Assembly (NCBI GenBank): GCA_943370385.1 | Contig: CALRQT020000003.1 | Location: forward strand, 206,378 to 270,377 | Source of the DNA: BAIKAL-G1 sp943370385 | Lineage (GTDB): Bacteria; Cyanobacteriota; Cyanobacteriia; PCC-6307; Cyanobiaceae | Direction: 5' to 3' | Length of the DNA stretch: 64,000 bases | In this document: positions 35,741 through 43,597 of the stretch, piece after piece | Layout: each line of letters begins with the position of its first letter | How positions within the stretch are numbered: the first letter of the stretch is position 1 | Position numbers and translations under genes: made by a program | Notes under the pieces: model-generated | What the model saw: only the letters and a program-made list of their open reading frames with translations | The model's database searches: none | Told to the model about the DNA's origin: nothing

Positions 35741-35893
35741 TCAACGGCCCTGGGGGTAACGCCGAACGGGCACAGGCACCAGCACGGGCTGCATCAGGCC
35801 GCCACCGCCGTTGTCGTCATCGGAGCCCTCCACGAGCCACCACACCAAACCCAACATCACCATGACGACTGAGAACAACACGAGCTCCGTCAT
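35741..35893 (-). CDS. Possible 50-residue single-span membrane protein
   Basis: A minus-strand frame from the ATG at 35893 to a TGA at 35741 encodes MTELVLFSVVMVMLGLVWWL, a good transmembrane helix, then an acidic DDDNGGGG hinge and a Pro/Val-rich basic end (PVLVPVPVRRYPQGR). It is too short to be sure from composition alone, but the helix plus structured tail argue for a real small protein. It lies between zur and the COG0523 gene, converging on zur, 185 bases before the COG0523 stop. That 185-base gap shows nothing I can name. Function unknown. Confidence 0.45.
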   Translation of the reverse strand: MTELVLFSVVMVMLGLVWWLVEGSDDDNGGGGLMQPVLVPVPVRRYPQGR

Positions 35894-36078
35894 GCAGTCG
35901 CCTTGAAGTCACCAAACCTTAGCCAGGATGGCAAGGTCTGGTGTGTCATCGGCTGCCGAATGCCGGGTGGGGTTCCCGCCTACGGACAGGTGAGCTGATC
36001 GGGGCCCGAGGGGCAACCCCAACGGATTGGACTGGCTCCACAGAGCTTTGGCAGCAAGCCGCTCCCCAGCCTGGGCGC

Positions 36079-37395
36079 TCAGCCGAAACCCTTGCCGGCA
36101 TCCTTAGCGACGCAAGCCTGCAGTTGCTGGCGCAGTTTGCGGTGGTTGAGGTCGCGGCCGATCAACACCAGCTGGTTCTTGCGCTCCCCATCCCATTCGG
36201 TGTCGTCGATCGAGAAGCGTTTGCCGGCCAGGTGGAACACATGGCGCCGCTCACTTTCGTTGAACCAGAGGATGCCCTTGGCCCGGAACACGCCGCTGGG
36301 CAGCTGGTTATCGAGGAAGTTCTGGAACTTGCGCAGGGCAAAGGGTCCGTCGCTGCTGAAGGAAAGGGACGTGAAGCCCTCAATCGCCAGGTGGTCGGCG
36401 GCCCGTTGCACGGGATCGTCGGCTAAGGCGGCGTCGCTGGGGCCGTGGTCGTGGCCGGTGACTTGGTCGTGGCCGGTGCCATGGTCGTGGCTGCAGTGGC
36501 CGTGGTCATGGTCACAGGCGCTGTGGTCGGCCTCAGCCGGGTGGGCGGCCGCGCCGTGATCGTGCTGGTGGCCGTGATCGTGAGAATGGCCATGCCCATG
36601 GCTGTGACTATTGCCGTGGTCATGGCTGTGACCATGCCCATGGCCGTGGTCATGGGCCGGCTTGGCTTCGCCGGCCGCCACCACCCGATCCGACTCAAAC
36701 AACCCCACGCTCAGCAGCAGGGGCAGGGCCACCTCGCCGTGGTTGGAGCGCAGGATGCGGGCGTCAGGTTTGATCTCCTTGAGGTGGCTCTCCAGGGCCG
36801 TGAGCCGCTCCTCGCTGACCAGATCGCACTTATTCAGCAGCAGGATGTCGCCGTACACCACCTGGGCCCGGGCCACCTCACCCTGGTCAATTGTGTCGCT
36901 GAAGTTTTCAGCATCGATCAGGGTGATGATCGAATCGAGCCGGGTGGCATCGCGCAGGTCGCTGCCCAGGAAGGTCATCGCCACCGGCAGGGGGTCGGCC
37001 AGGCCCGTGGTTTCCACCACCAGGTAGTCCACCGGCTCGGGCCGCTCCAGGATCCGATACACCGCCTCGAGCAACTCGCCATTGATCGAGCAGCAGATGC
37101 AGCCATTGCTTAGCTCCACCATGTCTTCGCCAGTGGCGATGATCAGGTCGTTATCGATGCCGATTTCGCCGAATTCATTCACCAATACGGCGGTTTTGAG
37201 CCCCTGTTGGTTACTGAGGATGTGGTTCAGCAGGGTGGTTTTGCCAGCGCCGAGAAAGCCGGTGATAATCGTCACCGGCAGGCTGGTTTGGCGGAGGGCC
37301 GCTCCAGCGAGGCTGTCTTCACCCGTGGCGGAAGAGGCGCCGGATCCGGCTGCCGCAGCCGACCCGGTCGATGCTCGCGAAGCCGTGCTGGTCAT
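36079..37395 (-). CDS. COG0523 (CobW-type) GTPase with His-rich metal-binding loop
   Basis: 438 residues from the ATG at 37395. The G3E GTPase has the P-loop GFLGAGKTTLL near 45-55, the CICC metal site (NGCICCSING), VVETTGLADPLPV and the NKCDLVSE specificity motif. Residues about 250-330 are an extraordinary His/Asp/Gly run (HDHGHGHGHSHDHG type), expected to hold several zinc ions. The CobW C-terminal domain follows (GFTSLSFSSDGPFALRKFQNFL ... GILWFNESERRHVFHLAGKR). Neighbouring zur and znuBC-like genes point to zinc delivery (ZNG1/ZigA-like) rather than cobalamin synthesis. It is divergent from the ABC genes. Confidence 0.9.
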   Translation of the reverse strand: MTSTASRASTGSAAAAGSGASSATGEDSLAGAALRQTSLPVTIITGFLGAGKTTLLNHILSNQQGLKTAVLVNEFGEIGIDNDLIIATGEDMVELSNGCICCSINGELLEAVYRILERPEPVDYLVVETTGLADPLPVAMTFLGSDLRDATRLDSIITLIDAENFSDTIDQGEVARAQVVYGDILLLNKCDLVSEERLTALESHLKEIKPDARILRSNHGEVALPLLLSVGLFESDRVVAAGEAKPAHDHGHGHGHSHDHGNSHSHGHGHSHDHGHQHDHGAAAHPAEADHSACDHDHGHCSHDHGTGHDQVTGHDHGPSDAALADDPVQRAADHLAIEGFTSLSFSSDGPFALRKFQNFLDNQLPSGVFRAKGILWFNESERRHVFHLAGKRFSIDDTEWDGERKNQLVLIGRDLNHRKLRQQLQACVAKDAGKGFG

Positions 37396-37597
37396 GCCAA
37401 CTAAAAAAAGCGATTGCCCCACTGTGGCACTGCCCTAAGGAAAAGGCCGGCCGGCCCTCCCCACCCAAAAGCTGGACTCGCCAGGGCGGTTTCGCCAAGA
37501 ATTCGCCAAGAAGCGGTAGGGGCTGAGGCTGGGGGGCCAGCCGGGGAGGAGCTCGTCCCACGCTGGTTAGCTTGAGGTCTGTTTCCAGGCAGGGCGG

Positions 37598-38293
37598 TTG
37601 AGCCTCGCGGTCGAACAGGTTGGGGTGCGCCGCGGCAGCGACCTGGCGATCGAGGCGGTGAGCTTCGAGCTCCAAAGCGGCAGCCTCACGGCCCTGGTGG
37701 GCCCCAACGGGGCCGGCAAAAGCACCCTGCTGCTGGCGATCGCCGGCCAATTGCCCCTGGAGTCGGGCTTCATCAAGCTCGATGGCCAGCCCCTCACCCT
37801 GCCCCTGGCCCGCCGCCAGCTGGCCCTGATGCCCCAGCGGGGCGAGATCGCCTGGGGGTTCCCGATCACGGTGCGGGAGTTGGTGGGCCTGGGGCGTTTG
37901 GTGGCGGCCCGCCCCGGCTGCTGCGACGTGGAGGCAGCCCTGCAACGGGTGGGCCTGGCTGGCCTAGCCCAGCGGCGCCTCGACCAGCTCTCCGGCGGCC
38001 AGCAGCAACGGGCCCTGCTGGCCCGCACCCTGGTGCAACCGGCCCAGGTGTTGCTGCTCGATGAACCCTGCGCCGCCATCGACCCGCCCGCCCGCACGGC
38101 CCTGTTGCAGGTGATGGGCCAGCTGCGCGATGCCGGCCTCACCCTGCTGGTTTCCAGCCACGATTGGGGCCACGACCTCGATGCCTACGACCGGGTGCTG
38201 GTGCTCGATCGCCGGCTGCTCGCCGATGGCACCCCCCAGCAGGTGCGGCGGGCCCTGGGGGACCTGCGGGTGGGCAACCACCGCTGCGGTTAG
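37598..38293 (+). CDS. znuC: ABC transporter ATP-binding protein, ZnuC-like
   Basis: 231 residues from a TTG at 37598. Walker A GPNGAGKST near 36-44, Q-loop LMPQRGEIAWGFPIT, signature LSGGQQQRALLARTL near 129-143, Walker B VLLLDEPCAAID and H-loop LVSSHD. The Q-loop followed by DWSFPI-like residues (EIAWGFPIT) matches metal-ion (zinc/manganese, A-1 family) importers. The permease follows 65 bases downstream. Metal specificity is inferred from the Zur-like and COG0523 neighbours. Confidence 0.85.
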   Translation: MSLAVEQVGVRRGSDLAIEAVSFELQSGSLTALVGPNGAGKSTLLLAIAGQLPLESGFIKLDGQPLTLPLARRQLALMPQRGEIAWGFPITVRELVGLGRLVAARPGCCDVEAALQRVGLAGLAQRRLDQLSGGQQQRALLARTLVQPAQVLLLDEPCAAIDPPARTALLQVMGQLRDAGLTLLVSSHDWGHDLDAYDRVLVLDRRLLADGTPQQVRRALGDLRVGNHRCG

Positions 38294-38358
38294 CCCAGCC
38301 GCTTGGGCGCCCCATTCGGCAATCTGGAGGGCCCTGGCCAAATTCCGCCCCCAAGCCT

Positions 38359-39162
38359 ATGGATCGCTGGTGGGCCCTGCCCTTGCTCCTGGCCCTGCTG
38401 ATCGGGGCCCTTTGCCCCCTGGCCGGCACCCTGCTGTTGGTGCAGCGGCGCCTGTTCCTGGCCAATTTGATCTCCCACGCGGTGCTGCCTGGCCTGGCCC
38501 TGGCCGTGGCCCTGGGCCTATCTCCCGGGGTGGGCGGCATGGTCAGCGGCGTGGCCGGGGCCCTGGTGGCGGAGCGCCTGAGCCAGGGCAGCAAACCGGG
38601 CGACAGCCGGGATGAGGCCGTGCTCAACACCGTGCTAGCCGGCTTTCTGGGCCTGGGTGTGCTGCTGATCCCCCTATTGCACATCCGGGTGGATCTCGAA
38701 GCAATCCTGTTTGGCGACCTGCTGGCTGCCGGCCCCGGCGATCTGGCCGGCGGCCTGGCCGCCCTGGCCGCGGTGGGGGCCCTGCTGGGTTGGCGCTACC
38801 ACCAGCTGGTCTTCCTCGGCGTCGATCCGGTGGGGGCGGCCAGCGCCGGCTTGCCGGTGCGGAGCCTGCGCCTGTGGATGACCCTGGCCACCGCCTTCAC
38901 CGTAGTAAGCGCCATGACCGCCGTGGGGGTGGTGCTGGTGATCGCCCTGATGGGGGCGCCGGCCCTGGTGGCCCTGGTGGGGGCCCGCTCCTTGAAACAA
39001 GCCCTGCTGCGGGCCGGCCTGATCGGCATGGGGTTGAGCGCCCTGGGCTTCGGCCTGGCGATCCAGCCGGCGATCAACCTGCCGCCGGGGCCGGTGATCG
39101 CCCTGCTCTGCCTGGCCCTGCTGCCCCTGGCCCAGGTCCTGCGCCGGGCCCAGGCCTCCTGA
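38359..39162 (+). CDS. znuB: Metal ABC transporter permease, ZnuB-like
   Basis: 267 residues from the ATG at 38359, about eight transmembrane helices. ABC-3 family features include LLVQRRLFLANLISHAVLPGLALA near 26-49, DEAVLNTVLAGFLGLGVLL, DLEAILFGDLLAAGPGDL and AMTAVGVVLVIALMGAPALVA. It pairs with the ATPase just upstream. The solute-binding protein (ZnuA) is not in this window. The stop codon lies in a perfect 20-bp duplication. Confidence 0.87.
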   Translation: MDRWWALPLLLALLIGALCPLAGTLLLVQRRLFLANLISHAVLPGLALAVALGLSPGVGGMVSGVAGALVAERLSQGSKPGDSRDEAVLNTVLAGFLGLGVLLIPLLHIRVDLEAILFGDLLAAGPGDLAGGLAALAAVGALLGWRYHQLVFLGVDPVGAASAGLPVRSLRLWMTLATAFTVVSAMTAVGVVLVIALMGAPALVALVGARSLKQALLRAGLIGMGLSALGFGLAIQPAINLPPGPVIALLCLALLPLAQVLRRAQAS

Positions 39163-39185
39163 GTCGGGCCCAGGCCTCCTGAGTC
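39146..39185. repeat. Perfect 20-bp tandem duplication at the znuB stop
   Basis: GGGCCCAGGCCTCCTGAGTC occurs at 39146-39165 and again at 39166-39185 without change. The znuB TGA (39160-39162) lies in the first copy; the second TGA is out of phase because the unit is 20 bases. Confidence 0.95.
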
Positions 39186-39229
39186 GGGGCTGACCGAGGC
39201 GCCCAAGGGCAAACCGGGCCAGGGTGGGT

Positions 39230-39709
39230 CTAGGCAGCCCCGAACCAGTCGGGCAAGGCTTCGTAGTAGGCGGCGTTCTTCTCGTTTTCACGGGCCTCCA
39301 CCTTCACGCAGCAGGTGCGGCCGCCATCGCGGTCCCCCAGCAGGGCATTGGCCCAACCCCACACCAACTCGGCGCTGGCCTCCATGCCCACATTGGCCAT
39401 CACCCGCAAATCGAGGGCGCCCTGGTCGTGCAGGGCCTGCCATTGGGGCAGCAGGGGGTCGTCGGCGTTGACGAGAAAGGTGTGGTCGAACTGCTCAGCC
39501 AATTGGGCTTCTAGGGCCTTGAGGCTGGAGAAATCAACGACAAAGCCATAGCCGTCGAGCTCGCTGGCCTCAAACCAGCAGGTGAAACTGCGGCTGTAGC
39601 CATGCACAAAGCGGCAGTGGCCCGGATGGCGCCACTGGCGATGGCAGCAGGGATAGCCGCTAAAGGTTTTGCTGCAACGGAACGCTGATGGGCGGCGGGG
39701 GGCGGTCAT
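39230..39709 (-). CDS. 6-pyruvoyl-tetrahydropterin synthase / QueD-like protein
   Basis: 159 residues. The tunnelling-fold family shows CCHRQWRHPGHCRFVHGYSRSF near 21-42, where most members have C-x3-HGHNY; here the second His of HGH is Tyr. FVVDFSSLKALEAQLAEQFDHTFLV near 57-81 with the catalytic Asp/His part, and the end VKVEARENEKNAAYYEAL with the substrate Glu. In bacteria this family feeds queuosine or pterin synthesis. The His-to-Tyr change at the zinc site leaves activity open, although other His residues (HRQWRHPGH) nearby could substitute. It is divergent from hisIE. Confidence 0.82.
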   Translation of the reverse strand: MTAPRRPSAFRCSKTFSGYPCCHRQWRHPGHCRFVHGYSRSFTCWFEASELDGYGFVVDFSSLKALEAQLAEQFDHTFLVNADDPLLPQWQALHDQGALDLRVMANVGMEASAELVWGWANALLGDRDGGRTCCVKVEARENEKNAAYYEALPDWFGAA

Positions 39710-39746
39710 CAGGCGGGGACGGGCTGTTGCGGGAGGATCAGGGCAG

Positions 39747-40439
39747 ATGGAACAGCAACCCTTGCAGGCATCATTTCAGCCCCCTGACCCGGCCTGGCTC
39801 GGCCAGCTCCGCTTCAACGACGCCGGCCTGATCCCGGCCATCGCCCAGGACTGGCTCGATGGGGCCGTGCTGATGGTGGCCTGGATGAACCACGAAGCCC
39901 TCGAGCGCACCCTGGCCAGCGGCGAGGTGCACTACTGGAGCCGCTCCCGGGCCGAGCTCTGGCACAAGGGTGCCAGCAGCGGCCATTTCCAAAAACTGCG
40001 CGGCCTCCGCTACGACTGCGACGCCGATGTGCTGCTGCTCACGATTGAGCAGGTGGGCGATGTGGCCTGCCACACGGGGGCCCGCAGCTGCTTCTTTGGC
40101 GAGGATGCCGCCGCCGCCGGGGGCCCCGGGGCCCTGCCGCCACCGGCCGATGTCTGCAGCGAGCTCTCGCGGGTGATCGAAGGCCGCCGCGCCACTCCCG
40201 AGCCCGGCAGCTACACCAACCGGCTTCTAGAGGGCGGCGACAACCGCATCCTCAAAAAGATCGGCGAGGAATGCGCCGAATTCGTGATGGCCTGCAAGGA
40301 CGACAACCCGGCCGAGATCGCCGGCGAAGCCGCCGACATTGTGTTCCACATGCAGGTGGCCCTGGCCCACCACGGCGTCCCCTGGCGCCAGGTGCAGGAA
40401 GTGCTGGCCGAGCGCCGTGGCGCCCCCCGGCGCCCTTAG
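39747..40439 (+). CDS. hisIE: Bifunctional phosphoribosyl-AMP cyclohydrolase / phosphoribosyl-ATP pyrophosphatase
   Basis: Second and third steps of histidine synthesis in one 230-residue chain from the ATG at 39747. The HisI half (about 15-118) has MVAWMNHEALERTLASGEVH, SRAELWHKGASSGH and YDCDADVLLL with metal-binding Asp and Cys residues, plus VGDVACHTGARSCFF. The HisE half (about 130-225) has YTNRLLEGGDNRILKKIGEE and ADIVFHMQVALAHHGV. The TAG stop lies in a 27-bp in-phase repeat. Length is typical for the fused form. Confidence 0.96.
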   Translation: MEQQPLQASFQPPDPAWLGQLRFNDAGLIPAIAQDWLDGAVLMVAWMNHEALERTLASGEVHYWSRSRAELWHKGASSGHFQKLRGLRYDCDADVLLLTIEQVGDVACHTGARSCFFGEDAAAAGGPGALPPPADVCSELSRVIEGRRATPEPGSYTNRLLEGGDNRILKKIGEECAEFVMACKDDNPAEIAGEAADIVFHMQVALAHHGVPWRQVQEVLAERRGAPRRP

Positions 40440-40484
40440 CAAACCGGAGCCCCCAGGCGCCATTAGCAAACCGGCGCCCCCCGG
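40436..40484. repeat. 27-bp imperfect repeat over the hisIE stop
   Basis: TTAGCAAACCGG[AC]GCCCCC occurs at 40436 and again at 40463. The hisIE TAG (40437-40439) is in copy one, and copy two repeats the TAG in phase (40464-40466). Confidence 0.75.
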
Positions 40485-40508
40485 ACACCCCTATCTATCC
40501 GCCGCCAA

Positions 40509-41288
40509 CTAGGGCTCCAGCCCTGGTTGGCGCAGCAGCCAGCGCAGGGTGGCCCGGTCCCGGGGGCTCAGGGACAACACGGGCCGGGCCGTGGGACTCA
40601 CCGCCATCACATCGCCGCCCTGGTCGCTGTGGCCCCAAAGGCCGAAGGCATGGCCCAGTTCATGCAGGCTGGTGGCCTGGATCGCCTCGGGCCGCTGGCC
40701 GGGGCTAATCAGCACCTCCACTAGGGGCTCCAGCTGCCACTGGCCCAGCCGCTGCACCTGGCGCAGCTCCAGCAGGGCGCGGCCGTGGCTGGCCCTCAAG
40801 GCCCCATCGGGCCCGGACTTCAGGGGAGGCCTACGGCGCCAGAGGCGCACCTGGGCCTGGTCGGCCGTGGCAACCCTCTGAATCGGCAGCTCGCCTTGCC
40901 AGGTGGCCAGCGCCGCCTCCACGGCCCGCTGCCAGCGCGCCTCAAACGTGCTGGCTGGAGTGCCTGAAGCCAACGGTTCGATCCAAACGCACCATGAAGA
41001 GCGCACCGGCCAGCCAGCCGCGGTGGGTTTCAAGTGTTGGCGGTAATCGCCGCCGCCGGCATCCCCCCCCGGCAGGTGCGAAGCCTGGGCCCCTTCCTCG
41101 ACTAGCCGATCGGCTTGCCTAGGGGTGGGGCCGGCCCCAGTCCCTGGCTCAGGGGCAATCCAAGGCCGGCTTTGCTGTAATGGCGCACAATCAAAACGGG
41201 AGGCTGGTAAAGCCCCGCCAGAGCTGGCCCCCTGGCGCAGCAGGGGCGGCGGCTCGGGCGAGGGCACCGGCAGGGGCACGGGCTGCAC
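40509..41288 (-). CDS. Metzincin-type zinc metalloprotease (matrixin-like)
   Basis: 259 residues from a GTG at 41288. The zinc site HELGHAFGLWGH (HExxHxxGxxxH) is complete near 214-225, followed by a Met-turn in GGDVMAVSPT. The catalytic part resembles small peptidase M10-like proteins with VWIEPLASGTPASTFEARWQ and VEAALATWQGELPIQRV before the site. The first 90 residues are Pro/Gly-rich and lack a clear signal peptide, so the real start or export route is unclear. It begins 27 bases after the DUF2214 stop on the same strand and may share its transcript. Confidence 0.82.
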   Translation of the reverse strand: MQPVPLPVPSPEPPPLLRQGASSGGALPASRFDCAPLQQSRPWIAPEPGTGAGPTPRQADRLVEEGAQASHLPGGDAGGGDYRQHLKPTAAGWPVRSSWCVWIEPLASGTPASTFEARWQRAVEAALATWQGELPIQRVATADQAQVRLWRRRPPLKSGPDGALRASHGRALLELRQVQRLGQWQLEPLVEVLISPGQRPEAIQATSLHELGHAFGLWGHSDQGGDVMAVSPTARPVLSLSPRDRATLRWLLRQPGLEP

Positions 41289-41315
41289 AGGGCGGAGGGG
41301 AACCAGGGCCTGGCC

Positions 41316-41849
41316 TCAGGCCGGCAGGCCCACGCCCCGGGCCATCAACACCGCCATCATCGGAATCAGGGCAAAGCCCACCAATTCGATGTTCAAAATC
41401 CAGCCCAGGCGCTGGGCGAGGGCCTCGCTCACCTGGGGCAACTCGCCCTTGCGCAGGGGGATCGCCCAGAGGATGTAGGTGACGGTGGGATAGAGGGACA
41501 GGGCTCCCACCGACAGGTAAGCCCCCACCTTCCACCAGAACAGGGGGTTATGGGTATAGAACTCGCTGCCCTGGCCGAAATAGAGAACCCGCAGGATGCC
41601 GCTGCCAAGCAGGGCTAGCGCTGCCAGGCCGTACACCACATCGGTGATCACCATGGTGATGGCGTCCTTGCGGTCTGGGTTGGGCCGGATCAGGCGCCGC
41701 TCCAACACCAGGGCCCCGAAGCAAACCATGAAGCTGAGGTAGTGGACATAGGCCACGGCGGCCCTGGGCAGCAGGTCGCCAGGCAGGCCCAAGGGCAAGG
41801 TGCTGAACAGATCGCTGATGGGTGCGGCAAACCCGACCATGGGGCTCAA
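41316..41849 (-). CDS. DUF2214 family membrane protein
   Basis: 177 residues with four predicted transmembrane helices (AAVAYVHYLSFMVCFGALVLE, TDVVYGLAALALLGSGILRVLY, KVGAYLSVGALSLYPTVTYILW, NIELVGFALIPMMAVLMA). RVLYFGQGSEFYTHNPLFWWK is the most characteristic part of the DUF2214 family as I recall it. His and Tyr residues near helix ends are conserved, but the function is unknown. It is divergent from the sigma factor gene. Confidence 0.82.
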   Translation of the reverse strand: MSPMVGFAAPISDLFSTLPLGLPGDLLPRAAVAYVHYLSFMVCFGALVLERRLIRPNPDRKDAITMVITDVVYGLAALALLGSGILRVLYFGQGSEFYTHNPLFWWKVGAYLSVGALSLYPTVTYILWAIPLRKGELPQVSEALAQRLGWILNIELVGFALIPMMAVLMARGVGLPA

Positions 41850-42014
41850 GAGGCTGGGGCCCTGACCGTAGCGAGGTCCAGCATCCGCCGTGCCGGGTCG
41901 CGCCGGGGACGCGGAGATGCTGACGGGGACAGCCCCGATTGCAAATGTGTGGAAATACTTGCGCCACGAAAACCAGTTAATCGGCCCAAAAAGGGAGAAA
42001 AAGCGAAAGTCCGA

Positions 42015-42042
42015 AGCCTTTCAGTTGCTTCCAGCAAAGGCT
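42015..42042 (+). promoter_or_regulatory. Hairpin in the sigma-factor leader
   Basis: AGCCTTT (42015-42021) pairs with AAAGGCT (42036-42042) just before the ATG at 42055. The gap between the divergent DUF2214 and sigma genes (41850-42054) is AT-richer than its surroundings and must hold both promoters; I see no confident -10/-35 pair. Confidence 0.35.
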
Positions 42043-42054
42043 GAAATACGCCCT

Positions 42055-43005
42055 ATGTTCTTTTCAGTGCCTGGGGTAGAAATGGCGAGTTCGCTGAGTG
42101 CGTATTTAGGAGAAATTGGTCGTCACCAATTGCTCACACCCGAACAGGAGCTCACCTTGGGCCGCAAGGTTCAGGCCTTGGTTGAGCTGCAGGAACGCTG
42201 CAGCAGCGCCGGTGGCGTGGGGGAAGCCTGCAGCTACGACGATGTGGAAAAGCGCACCATGCGCCTGGGGGAACGGGCCAAAACCCAAATGATCACGGCC
42301 AACCTGCGCCTGGTCGTGAACCTGGCCAAGCGCTACCAGGGCAAGGGCTTGGACCTGCTTGACCTAATCCAGGAAGGCACCTTGGGCCTCACCCGGGCGG
42401 TCGAGAAATACGACCCCACCCGCGGCCACAGATTCAGTACTTATGCCTATTGGTGGATTCGCCAGGGTCTCAACCGGGCCCTCTCCACCCAAAGCCGCAC
42501 CATCCGCATTCCCGTGAATGTGAATGAAAAACTGACGCGGCTGCGGGCCGCCAAGGCACGCTTGCTGCAGAGCAATGGCCTGCTGCCCAGCCCCCGGGAG
42601 TTGGCCGCCGCCATGGCCATTCCCCTGGAAGAAGTGGAAGAGCTGCTCGGTTGTGAACTGCGCAGCGTCACCGTGAGCCTGCAGGGGGTGCTGAAATCGA
42701 AATCTGATCCCACCGAGCTGGTGGATGTGCTGCCCAGCAATGAAATGGCCCCGATGGAGCGGGCCGAACTGGCCGAACGCAGCGCCTCGGCCTGGACCTT
42801 GCTGGACGAGTCCAACCTCACCCCCAAGGAACGCACGGTGGTGATGCTGCGCTTCGGCCTCGATGGCGGCAACGAATGGCGCACCCTGGCCGAGGTGGCC
42901 CGCCAACTGGGCTGCAGCCGCGAGTACTGCCGCCAGGTGGTGCAACGGGCCCTGCGCAAGCTTCGCAAGACCGGCATCCAGAGCGGTCTTGTTGAGGTCG
43001 ATTGA
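42055..43005 (+). CDS. Group 2 RNA polymerase sigma factor (SigA-like, non-essential type)
   Basis: 316 residues from the ATG at 42055; the ATG at 42082 (MASSLSAYLGEIGRHQLLTP) is equally plausible. Region 1.2 begins YLGEIGRHQLLTPEQE; there is no long region 1.1, which marks group 2. Region 2 is intact: ANLRLVVNLAKRYQGKGLDL and RGHRFSTYAYWWIRQGLNRAL with the -10 recognition residues. Region 3 and region 4 (LTPKERTVVMLRFGLDGG ... TLAEVARQLGCSREYCRQVV) follow. Region 4 has CSREYCRQVVQRALRKLR rather than the SRERVRQIE of SigA, so -35 preference may be relaxed. Group 2 factors in cyanobacteria respond to stress, light or carbon. Confidence 0.93.
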   Translation: MFFSVPGVEMASSLSAYLGEIGRHQLLTPEQELTLGRKVQALVELQERCSSAGGVGEACSYDDVEKRTMRLGERAKTQMITANLRLVVNLAKRYQGKGLDLLDLIQEGTLGLTRAVEKYDPTRGHRFSTYAYWWIRQGLNRALSTQSRTIRIPVNVNEKLTRLRAAKARLLQSNGLLPSPRELAAAMAIPLEEVEELLGCELRSVTVSLQGVLKSKSDPTELVDVLPSNEMAPMERAELAERSASAWTLLDESNLTPKERTVVMLRFGLDGGNEWRTLAEVARQLGCSREYCRQVVQRALRKLRKTGIQSGLVEVD

Positions 43006-43055
43006 GGGCTTAAAGGCTCAAAGGCAGGTGGCTGCTGGCTGCTGCTGGCTGGGGT

Positions 43056-43081
43056 TAGGCCAAGTAATCCAACTTGGCCTA
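43056..43081 (+). terminator. Perfect 10-bp stem hairpin after the sigma gene
   Basis: TAGGCCAAGT (43056-43065) pairs with ACTTGGCCTA (43072-43081) over a six-base loop, and flanking GCTGC.../...CAGCAGC extends it. No T-run follows, but a transcript end or processing site is plausible. The remaining gap to 43195 holds no gene. Confidence 0.45.
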
Positions 43082-43195
43082 GGCCCAGCAGCGGGGTGGA
43101 GCGGGTCAGCCGCACCGAGCCCGCCGGTCTTTAGCCCCTTCCGTCCAGCCTTGATAGGACCAAAGTAGGAACAACTTCTGCCAACGGGCATCGCC

Positions 43196-43597
43196 ATGGG
43201 TCCATCCACCCAGTCCCCGCCGCCCCGGGCCGAGCCCCAGCCCCAGCCCCAGGAAACCATCGAGGCCGAGGTGCTGGGCAGCGCCGAAATCGATGAGGGG
43301 CTGCTCTGGAAACTGCTGCGCCGGGCCGGCCGCAGCGTCGCCCGGCCGGCGATCGAATGCCTGGAGTTGGTGCTTGATGCCGAAACACCCGTCCAGGTGC
43401 GCCTCACCATGGTGGCGGCCCTGACCTACCTGCTGTTCCCCCTGGATCTGATCCCGGATTTCATTCCCGTGGCTGGCTTTGGCGATGATGTGGTGGCGAT
43501 GACGGCCCTGCTCGGCCTCTATCGCAGCCACATGAGTGAAGCCGTGCGCACCCGGGCCCAGCGCAAACTGGACCAGTGGTTTCCCCCGGTGCGTTGA
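43196..43597 (+). CDS. YkvA family (DUF1232) protein
   Basis: 133 residues. The DUF1232 core is clear: VRLTMVAALTYLLFPLDLIPDFIPVAGFGDDVVAMT near 66-101, with the LDLIPDFIP motif typical of the family. About 60 polar residues precede it. Family function is unknown, probably membrane-associated. The stop overlaps the next start (TGATG), so the pair is co-translated. Confidence 0.88.
   Translation: MGPSTQSPPPRAEPQPQPQETIEAEVLGSAEIDEGLLWKLLRRAGRSVARPAIECLELVLDAETPVQVRLTMVAALTYLLFPLDLIPDFIPVAGFGDDVVAMTALLGLYRSHMSEAVRTRAQRKLDQWFPPVR

Noticed and set aside
36079..37395. CobW cobalamin synthesis protein
   Set aside because: The His-rich loop and the neighbouring Zur/Znu-like genes point to zinc, not cobalt.
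37396..37597. Zur operator between the COG0523 and ABC genes
   Set aside because: No 7-1-7 inverted repeat with an AT-rich centre was found by eye.
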